8,774 bases of DNA from JADDRA01 sp038233555 (GTDB lineage Bacteria; Actinomycetota; Acidimicrobiia; Acidimicrobiales; CADCSY01), in NCBI GenBank assembly GCA_038233555.1, contig JBBSLT010000097.1, positions 1-8,774 of the forward strand. Reading direction: 5' to 3'. The notes beneath the pieces were generated by a model. That model worked only from the letters and a program-made list of their open reading frames with translations, was not told where the DNA came from and did not search any database. This document shows, piece by piece, positions 1 to 4,934 of the stretch. A program made the position numbers and the translations under genes. The stretch's first letter is position 1. Each line of letters opens with the position of its first letter.

Positions 1-107
1 AGGTGACGGCCGACTGATCTACGGCGTCATGCTGAAGATCAGGACGACAGCGGGGAGCCGGTGTTCTGGCGCGTCCGCCTCTCGTCTCCACGCTCGGTGT
101 CGTCACC

Positions 108-853
108 GTGTTCATCGAGCGTGGCGGCCAACAACCGGCGCTCTCCGACGATCACGCCACCACGCTGCCATTCTTCGAGGCGTACTTCTCCAACTTCATC
201 GAGGGCACTGAGTTCTCGATCGAGGAAGCGGAGGCGATCGTCAAGACCGGCGACGTGCCCAAGAACAGGCCGGAAGACGCCCACGACGTGCTCGGCACGT
301 TCGAAGCCGTCGCCGACCCCGAGCGAGCTCTTCGGACTGATGGAGCGACGTCATCGCCTGGTCATGGCCGGACACCCGGACAAGAGGCCCGGCCAGCTCA
401 AGGAGAAGCCGAACCAGTCCGGATCCTACGTCTTCGTGGCGCCGGGCCTCGCGGCCGGAACCCTCATCGAAGGGTTCCGGCGGCTGGTCGATCTGCCGCC
501 CGGGTTGGCGCGGGCCGCCTTCGAGCTGTTCCTCATCTCTGAGGTGCACCCCTACGACGACGGCAACGGCAGGGTGGCGCGCGCCGCCATGTGCGCCGAG
601 CTGACCGCCGCCGGAAATGTGCCGCCTCGTCGTGCCCATCGTGTTCCGCAACGAGTACCTGACCGCGCTGCGCAACCTGTCCCGGGAGGAACGTTGCGAC
701 CTGTACGTTCGCACGCTCGCCTATGTCTGGCGCTGGACCGCGGGGGTGCCCTGGCAGGACCGTGGTGCCGTCGACGGCTACCTCGCCGCCACCAATCCGC
801 TCATTGACTCCACCGACGCCGAGCGCTCCGGCGTGCGCCTGGAGCTCCCCTGA
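108..853 (+). pseudogene. Fic family protein (class II AMPylase-like), frameshifted
   Basis: Fic enzymes transfer AMP (or another phosphate-containing group) from a nucleotide to a hydroxyl of a target protein. The domain is spread over three frames. Frame 3 carries the segment around YFSNFIEGTEF, including SNFIEG (189-206), which fits the (S/T)xxxE(G/N) inhibitory helix; its N-terminal position makes this class II. Frame 1, from about 322, carries the core and the signature HPYDDGNGR (547-573), matching HPFx(D/E)GN(G/K)R with the catalytic His. Frame 2, from 617, carries the C-terminus (VVPIVFRNEYL onward) to a TGA at 851-853. Removing one C from the CCCC at 317-320 and one A from the AAA at 615-617 gives one continuous protein of about 250 residues. 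All key motifs survive, so this is either a recent pseudogene or two sequence errors. The true start is uncertain: frame 3 is open back to base 36, and the first 100 bases look coding in other frames. The 3' end converges on the Uma2 gene with a 6-bp gap. Confidence 0.8.
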
Positions 854-859
854 CCCGAC

Positions 860-1471
860 TCAGGAGAGCAGCTCCCGCAGGCAACTCCAAGTGGAGGGCA
901 GGGACTCCTCCCACAGCCAGCCGACCTCGACCCAAAAGCCGGGGAGCACGCTTGAATCGATACGGCCGTGACTCCGGCGATCGGTGACGTACTGGCCGCC
1001 AGCGTCAAGCCGATCGACGCGCACGCTCGACGTCTGGGGCGACACCAGCCAGATCTCGGGGATGCTCGCGGCTCGGTACCGGGGCAGCTTGTCGCGCTCA
1101 TCGAGGGCGGGGTCACCGTCGGAGGCGATCTCGATCACCAGGTCAGCCGGGCCTTCCAGACGCTGGGGGGTGATGCGCTGCTCATGGGCCCGGGTGACCA
1201 CCAGCAGGTCCGGCTCGGGAGACCAGCGGGGATCGAGTCGCATCGGATAGCGCGAGCCGCGCACCACTCCGAGGCCGCGCTCGTCAAGCCAGGCACTCAA
1301 GATCGTCATCAAGAATCTGAACAGATCCTCATGACGGTCGGATGCCGGGCTCATCACCAACCTTCCGTCGAGTAACTCCCACGGTGTGTCCTCGTCGGCG
1401 AGGTCGTAGAACTCCTGCTCGTCGCGCAATGGCTTGGTGAGCACGAACGGCGCCTCGACATCGATGCGCAT
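860..1471 (-). CDS. Uma2 family putative endonuclease (DUF820)
   Basis: A 203-residue protein of normal length for the Uma2/DUF820 family, which has a PD-(D/E)xK nuclease-like fold. Visible family marks, in order: WELLDGRLVMSP with E32, followed by H47; SPEPDLLVV with the P87-D88 pair; LVIEIAS with E114; DERDKLPRY with a migrated lysine, K128; and SIPEIWLVSP near 136-144. The likely active-site set D88, E114 and K128 is present, so the protein looks intact. The family's real substrate and role are poorly known; members occur in many paralogous copies in cyanobacteria and actinobacteria. The ATG lies only 25 bp downstream of the MazF-like stop on the same strand, so cotranscription with the toxin-antitoxin pair is likely. 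No good Shine-Dalgarno is seen before this ATG. It converges with the broken Fic gene. Confidence 0.87.
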   Translation of the reverse strand: MRIDVEAPFVLTKPLRDEQEFYDLADEDTPWELLDGRLVMSPASDRHEDLFRFLMTILSAWLDERGLGVVRGSRYPMRLDPRWSPEPDLLVVTRAHEQRITPQRLEGPADLVIEIASDGDPALDERDKLPRYRAASIPEIWLVSPQTSSVRVDRLDAGGQYVTDRRSHGRIDSSVLPGFWVEVGWLWEESLPSTWSCLRELLS

Positions 1472-1496
1472 AGGAACGTCAGTGTAGAGCTCGGAT

Positions 1497-1856
1497 TCAG
1501 CGAGGACGGTCGAGTCCGAGGATCACCAGAAGCGCCCGTTCGATCTCACCGAGGGTTTGCGGCGTCACTGCCCCCGACCGCCGCAACAGCCGGGCACGAG
1601 CCACCGCTCTCGTCGCCCGACAGATCGCTCGGCTCGGCCGGTCGACACCCTCTTTGGGCGAGATCTCGGGGCGCAGCGCTGATGACGCACGGGAGCTTGA
1701 AAGTGGCACAACCAGGATGAGGTCATCGAGAGATCGGGTGTTGAGCCGATCGATGGAGATCACGACGCCAGGCCGGTTCTTTCCCGGCTCCCCGCCCCGT
1801 GCGGCCCCGAGCGAGACGAGCCAGATGTCGCCTCGCTGAGGCTCAATCGAGCCCAT
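1497..1856 (-). CDS. MazF/PemK-type mRNA interferase toxin
   Basis: A 119-residue protein with the MazF/PemK order of motifs: RGDIWLVSL (8-16), GEPGKNRPGVVIS (22-34) with the conserved Arg28 of the RP(x)VV loop, and VVPLSSS (49-55), which supplies the active-site Ser/Thr. A C-terminal helix region (LGEIERALLVILGL) follows. Such toxins are sequence-specific endoribonucleases that cut mRNA and are held inactive by a bound antitoxin. The segment usually reading like RTVD(K/R)RRL is here RAVARARL, so the acidic residue there is lost; this may affect dimer or RNA contacts. The ATG lies inside the 3' end of the antitoxin gene (14-base overlap), the classic coupled arrangement. No strong Shine-Dalgarno is present, consistent with translational coupling. 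Confidence 0.87.
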   Translation of the reverse strand: MGSIEPQRGDIWLVSLGAARGGEPGKNRPGVVISIDRLNTRSLDDLILVVPLSSSRASSALRPEISPKEGVDRPSRAICRATRAVARARLLRRSGAVTPQTLGEIERALLVILGLDRPR

Positions 1857-2079
1857 CAGACAGGGTCGACTCCCAGAGGAGGTCCTCGTGTGCCACCTCC
1901 GCGCTAGCGGCGTCGAGGTTCACGGCGGCGTGCTCCGACTGGATCATGGCCTCGGTCTCCCGCTCCTGGGCGACCTCCGCAAGCAATGAGGCAAGCGAGA
2001 TGCCTCGTCGACGGGCCTGTTCGCTCAGGAGGTCTCTGGTGGTTCGAGTGACGCGGATGGTCGCCGTCTCGGTCGTCAT
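1843..2079 (-). CDS. Ribbon-helix-helix antitoxin (MazE-like)
   Basis: A 78-residue protein. The N-terminus TATIRVTRTTRDLL followed by two helices (SEQARRRGISLASLLAEVAQ) fits a ribbon-helix-helix DNA-binding fold: one beta strand that inserts into the major groove, then a dimerising helix pair. The acidic, alanine-rich tail (about residues 40-78) is the kind of disordered segment that wraps a MazF-family toxin. It lies directly upstream of the MazF-like gene and overlaps it, so it should neutralise that toxin and repress the shared promoter. The ATG at 2077-2079 is chosen because a -10 box ends 8 nt before it (leaderless start) and the RHH strand begins straight after it. Confidence 0.82.
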   Translation of the reverse strand: MTTETATIRVTRTTRDLLSEQARRRGISLASLLAEVAQERETEAMIQSEHAAVNLDAASAEVAHEDLLWESTLSDGLD

Positions 2080-2099
2080 GTCGCCAAATCATATCGCCA
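2080..2099 (-). promoter_or_regulatory. Leaderless promoter and candidate operator of the antitoxin-toxin-Uma2 operon
   Basis: On the minus strand a TATGAT -10 hexamer (+ strand 2088-2093) is followed by 8 nt and then the antitoxin ATG. This spacing puts the transcription start at or within a base or two of the A of the ATG, so the mRNA should be leaderless, as is common in actinobacteria. No -35 consensus is seen. Two identical hexamers, TCGCCA at 2081-2086 and at 2094-2099 (13-bp period), frame the -10 box with little spare sequence. They could be the operator for autorepression by the RHH antitoxin. The -10 call is fair; the operator is inference from a short repeat that could occur by chance. 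Confidence 0.55.
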
Positions 2100-2140
2100 C
2101 AACCTAGCGCCGCAGCTATCATGGGTTCATAAGCCGTTGG

Positions 2141-2634
2141 GTGGAGCTTCCCCTTGAGATCAAGTGGAGCGGCCCGCTACGCAGCTACGACCTCGATGAT
2201 CCCAAGGATCGCCTCGTGGTCTATGAGCTCGTGTTGCAAGAGGGTGACGGCGCCCAGGTTCGGGAGTACATCGACGTCGATCAGCTCTACGACCTCTGGG
2301 ATGAGATGTACCTACCTGTGGGCGTGGAGACGGCGTGGGCCGACTACTTCGAGCGGGTGCGGGGAACCCCGGTGCGACGGCGATGGGCTTGCCTCGCGAC
2401 TTCGTGGACGTGTACCGGCTGCACCAGATCTACGGGATCGAGGCCATGATGCGCTGGGCTCCCGAGAAGGACCGAGGCTTCAGCAGCTATCGCCTGGCTG
2501 AGACGCTGGGAGCGATGGCCCGCTTCCGTCGAGCTGAGTTCGAGATCGACGACGACAGCTACGCCGACCTGGAGACCTTCTTCGCCGGACTACGGGCCGA
2601 GCTCATCCGCCGGACCGTCGACGAAGGGCGGTAG
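2141..2634 (+). pseudogene. Broken gene: small partner protein joined to an AbiEii-like nucleotidyltransferase C-terminus
   Basis: Two coding-looking segments in different frames. The first (frame 2, GTG at 2141 to about 2368) reads VELPLEIKWSG...DRLVVYELVLQEG...YIDVDQLYDLWDEMYLPVGVETAWADYFERVRG. From memory this resembles small hypothetical proteins encoded just before AbiEii/AbiGii-type nucleotidyltransferases in actinobacteria. The second (frame 1, about 2371-2634) contains GLPRDFVDVYRLHQIYG, MMRWAPEKDRGF and a helical tail, which resembles the C-terminus of AbiEii-type toxins. The nucleotidyltransferase core (GS...DxD type motif) is absent. The switch falls in GGGGAACCCCGG (2361-2372). 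Either a deletion removed the middle of a two-gene unit, or this is one unknown protein of about 164 residues with a single lost base. The gene is divergent from the antitoxin, starting 61 bp from its ATG. Confidence 0.5.
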
Positions 2635-2642
2635 ACGCGCCT

Positions 2643-2676
2643 GGTCCTGGCCACCACCGGGGTGATGGCCAGGACC
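2643..2676. terminator. Perfect 11-bp stem hairpin, likely bidirectional terminator
   Basis: GGTCCTGGCCA (2643-2653) is an exact reverse complement of TGGCCAGGACC (2666-2676), with a 12-nt loop that can pair a little further inside. It lies 8 bp after the stop of the broken + strand gene and 28 bp after the stop of the minus-strand propeller gene, so it separates convergent units. There is no T-run on either side, as is usual for high-GC actinobacterial hairpins, so termination is inferred from stem strength and position. Confidence 0.65.
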
Positions 2677-2704
2677 GGTATTGGCTAGTGAGTGACCTTG
2701 CCCT

Positions 2705-4081
2705 CTACACCGCCGGCCGGCTGTGGATCTCGACCGTGACCTCCTCGCTGGTCGAGAAGGTGTCGATGACGGTGCGGGAGTCGGGGTTGCCGACCGTTGC
2801 CGTGGCCTCGACTGAAGCCGGCCCATCTCCGAAGGCAGGACCAGATTGGTGCATCACCTTCAGGCGGAAGCTCTGGGTGGCTCCGGTGCAGGTACCCGTG
2901 CCTACGCCCTCGCCCACAGAGTCGGCCTGGGTGACCATCACCTCGATGCGGAACCGCAGACCCTCGTCGCAGCGAATGGTCCCGGTGACCTGCATGACAT
3001 CGCCGTCGCTCGAGGCGGTGTCGTCGATGTCGAGCGCACCCTCCGCCGGCACCGTGGTGGTCGTGGTGGTCGGGACTGTGGTGGTCGTGGTCGGGACTGT
3101 GGTGGTCGTGGTCGTGTCCTCGGTGGTCGTCGACGTGGGATCGGGGATGTCCAGCGGCTGCCAGTTGGGGTCGTTGTCGAGGGCCGGCACGGGTGTATCG
3201 AGGCGGGTCACGTCGGTGCCGTCGGCGTCCATGACGAAGATGTCGTATCCGTTGGGAGCGTCCAAGGCATTGGAGGCGAACACGATCTGGCTGCCGTCGG
3301 GCGACCAGGCGGGCAGGACACCGGCCCGGCCCGGTGCTCCTCCCAAGAGCATGGTCTGGTCAGTGCCATCGGCATCTATCACCCAGATCTGGCTGCCGGG
3401 GCCGCTGATGTAGACGATGCGCGTGCCGTCGGGGGACCAGTCGGGCGAGTTCTTGGACTGGCTAGGGGCCGAGTGGCTGGTCAAGGCCACCGCACCGCTG
3501 CCGTCGGTGTTCATGACCCAGATGTCGCCGCCGCGTACAAAGGCGATCTCATCTCCGTCGGGGGACCAGGCCGGCGAGGTTCCGCTGGTCTCGACACCCG
3601 GACCCGGCGTCAGGTTTACCTTGTTGCCGCCGTTGGCGTCCATGACCCAGATGTCGCCGCTGTGGTTGTAGGCGATGTGCGAGCCATCGGGCGACCACGT
3701 GGGCTGGACCCCCGCGTTGGCCTCCCCAGAGGTCTCGGGGCCCGGCGTCAGGTTGGTCTGGCCGGAGCCGTCGGCGTTCATGACCCAGATGTTGCGGTGA
3801 CCCTCGGATCCCTTGACGAAGGCGATGCGGGTCCCGTCAGGCGACCACACCGGGTCGGTGTCCTCTCTCGTGTCGTTGGTGAGGTTGGTCTGGTCGGTTC
3901 CGTCGGGATTCATCGAGTAGATCTCGAAGTTGCCGTCCCGGAAGCTCTCGAAGGCGATCTTGCCGTTCGCCCCCGGGTAGGCGCCCTGGGCCGTACCCGT
4001 CAGGGCGAGGATGCCGGCGAGCAGCAGCATGGCCGCCACGACGGCGCCGTGGCGCCGCACTGTTGTTGGTCTCGTTGTCAC
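2705..4081 (-). CDS. Secreted PD40/TolB-like beta-propeller protein with Thr-rich linker
   Basis: A 458-residue exported protein. Residues 1 to about 33 form a Sec signal peptide (basic TTVRRHG, hydrophobic AVVAAMLLLAGILAL, then TAQG before AYPG). Residues about 34-308 hold six PD40 blades built on (I/V)(A/V)(F/Y)...IWVM(N/D)ADG...LT...WSPDG; WSPDG occurs five times, with WQPL closing the sixth blade. Residues about 313-344 are a TTTTTVP linker. The C-terminal 110 residues look like a small beta-sandwich with two cysteines (TIRCDEG and TGTCTG) that may pair. PD40 propellers usually bind proteins or ligands; no catalytic motif is seen. I chose the GTG at 4079-4081 because AGGAGG (+ strand 4087-4092) lies 5 nt upstream and the signal peptide then has a standard N-region. 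An in-frame ATG at 4109-4111, with GAGGTG upstream, is a real alternative that adds MTSEHTQEDE. The gene is monocistronic; its target is unknown. Confidence 0.88.
   Translation of the reverse strand: MTTRPTTVRRHGAVVAAMLLLAGILALTGTAQGAYPGANGKIAFESFRDGNFEIYSMNPDGTDQTNLTNDTREDTDPVWSPDGTRIAFVKGSEGHRNIWVMNADGSGQTNLTPGPETSGEANAGVQPTWSPDGSHIAYNHSGDIWVMDANGGNKVNLTPGPGVETSGTSPAWSPDGDEIAFVRGGDIWVMNTDGSGAVALTSHSAPSQSKNSPDWSPDGTRIVYISGPGSQIWVIDADGTDQTMLLGGAPGRAGVLPAWSPDGSQIVFASNALDAPNGYDIFVMDADGTDVTRLDTPVPALDNDPNWQPLDIPDPTSTTTEDTTTTTTVPTTTTTVPTTTTTTVPAEGALDIDDTASSDGDVMQVTGTIRCDEGLRFRIEVMVTQADSVGEGVGTGTCTGATQSFRLKVMHQSGPAFGDGPASVEATATVGNPDSRTVIDTFSTSEEVTVEIHSRPAV
3054..3130. repeat. Imperfect 21-bp tandem repeat encoding the TTTTTVP linker
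   Basis: The + strand shows repeated GTGGTGGTCGTGGTCGGGAC-like units; on the minus strand they encode Thr runs broken by Val-Pro (TTTTTTVP, TTTTTVP, TTTTTTVP). This is a low-complexity coding repeat inside the propeller gene. It is likely to vary in copy number by slippage while staying in frame, because the unit is a multiple of three. Confidence 0.7.
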
Positions 4082-4086
4082 TTCAT

Positions 4087-4092
4087 CCTCCT
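4087..4092 (-). promoter_or_regulatory. Strong Shine-Dalgarno AGGAGG deciding the propeller gene start
   Basis: CCTCCT on the + strand is AGGAGG on the minus strand, 5 nt before GTG 4081-4079. It is the best Shine-Dalgarno match noticed at a gene start in this window, and the reason for preferring this start over the ATG at 4111. Confidence 0.65.
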
Positions 4093-4151
4093 GTGTGTGC
4101 TCACTGGTCATACCGGCCCACCTCGGACCATCGGTCTGAGCATCGTCCCCG

Positions 4152-4196
4152 GCGGTTTGACCCGCAATGGTGGTAGTACGCCTCCCGGTGGGGAGG
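4152..4196. other. Gap with two small hairpins (possible weak terminator)
   Basis: The 105-base gap between the propeller gene and the acyltransferase gene holds two short inverted repeats: GCGG/CCGC (4152-4155 and 4162-4165) and CCTCCC-GGTG-GGGAGG (4181-4196; 6-bp stem, 4-nt loop). The second lies 20 bp past the acyltransferase stop on the minus strand and could help end its transcript. There is no T-run and both stems are short. The propeller promoter should also be in this gap, but I see no convincing -10/-35 pair. Confidence 0.3.
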
Positions 4197-4216
4197 TTGA
4201 CCGCACCGCCAGTGGT

Positions 4217-4897
4217 TCAGTCGCCGGCCGACGACGCCGTCAGACGCGGACTGGTGTCATCAGGCCAGAGGTGTCCGGCTCGCACCCGCACTCCGTCGGG
4301 AACGTCGGCCTTGACCACGGCGCTGTTGCCGATGAGGGTGCCCTCACCCACCACCACGCCGACGTTCACCGTGGCCCCCATGCCCACCATGGCCCGGTCC
4401 CCCAAGCGCACCTCACCCGCCAGCAGGCCACCGGGAGAGACGTTGGCGTAGCGACCGAGCACGCAGTCGTGGCTGACCACGGCGGCGGTGTTCAACAGTG
4501 AGCCGAAACCGACGTCGGCGACGCTGCCGACGTAGGCCAGAGCCAGGACCTGGACGCCGGCAGCCACGGTGGCGCTGGGCTCGACCAGGGCGGTGGGATG
4601 CACCAGCGCCGGGCAGGAAAACCCGGCGGCGGCCAGGCGGTCGAAGATGTCGATGCGCGATTGGATGCGTCCGATCCCACCGATGCCGTTGACCGCCAGC
4701 GCCACCCCCTGTGACCGTAGCTCCGCCAGCACGTCGGGCCCTCCCAGCACCGGGACGCCGAACACGTCATCACCGGGGCGCAGGTGGTCGTCGACCACCC
4801 CGACCAGGCGGTAGGTGCCTTGGGCCCGGAGGAGGTCGATCAGCACCCGGCCGTGGCCCCCGCCGCCGTAGAGAACGATGGCGTTTTGGTCGTACAT
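4217..4897 (-). CDS. PglD/NeuD-type sugar O- or N-acyltransferase (left-handed beta-helix)
   Basis: A 226-residue protein, normal for the NeuD/PglD family, which acetylates sialic acids or UDP-4-amino-sugars with acetyl-CoA in the cytoplasm. Residues 1 to about 90 are a small Rossmann-like nucleotide-sugar domain beginning AIVLYGGGGHGRVLIDLLRA, with VGVVDD and a GVPVLGG turn. Residues about 95-215 are hexapeptide repeats (PSATVAAGVQV, NTAAVVSHDCVLG, NVSPGG, VGMGATVNVGVVVGEGTLIGNSAVV). The SHDC motif carries the His that acts as general base in PglD. The ATG at 4895-4897 is chosen because the family begins almost directly with the VLYGGGGHG strand; upstream the frame stays open only because of high GC. 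A DegT aminotransferase or sialate synthase, often adjacent, is not in the window, so the acceptor is unknown. It is head-to-head with the Tat-exported beta-helix gene, 37 bp apart. Confidence 0.88.
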   Translation of the reverse strand: MYDQNAIVLYGGGGHGRVLIDLLRAQGTYRLVGVVDDHLRPGDDVFGVPVLGGPDVLAELRSQGVALAVNGIGGIGRIQSRIDIFDRLAAAGFSCPALVHPTALVEPSATVAAGVQVLALAYVGSVADVGFGSLLNTAAVVSHDCVLGRYANVSPGGLLAGEVRLGDRAMVGMGATVNVGVVVGEGTLIGNSAVVKADVPDGVRVRAGHLWPDDTSPRLTASSAGD

Positions 4898-4934
4898 CCT
4901 CAACCCGGCTACGTCCCCTGCCGAAGACAACCCC

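Noticed and set aside
2117..2122. TATCAT as -10 box for the + strand gene starting at 2141
   Set aside because: The hexamer fits but no -35 is visible, spacing to the GTG is not leaderless, and the gene is broken; too weak to list.
2121..2132. Three-codon ORF ATG GGT TCA TAA before the broken + strand gene
   Set aside because: Could be a leader peptide, but it is too short and unsupported to separate from chance.
3054..3130. Possible CRISPR or regulatory tandem repeat
   Set aside because: The repeats are in frame and encode TTTTTVP; there are no spacers.
4112..4216. TTGCGG-17-GATGCT as promoter of the propeller gene (minus strand)
   Set aside because: The -10 lacks the conserved second A and the -35 is partial; matches this weak are expected by chance.
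2846..4501. 551-codon + strand frame across the propeller and acyltransferase genes
   Set aside because: It mirrors the regular PD40 repeats on the other strand (periodic GVHDPDVA-like text), a shadow of WSPDG/IWVMNADG coding; it also overlaps two recognisable genes.
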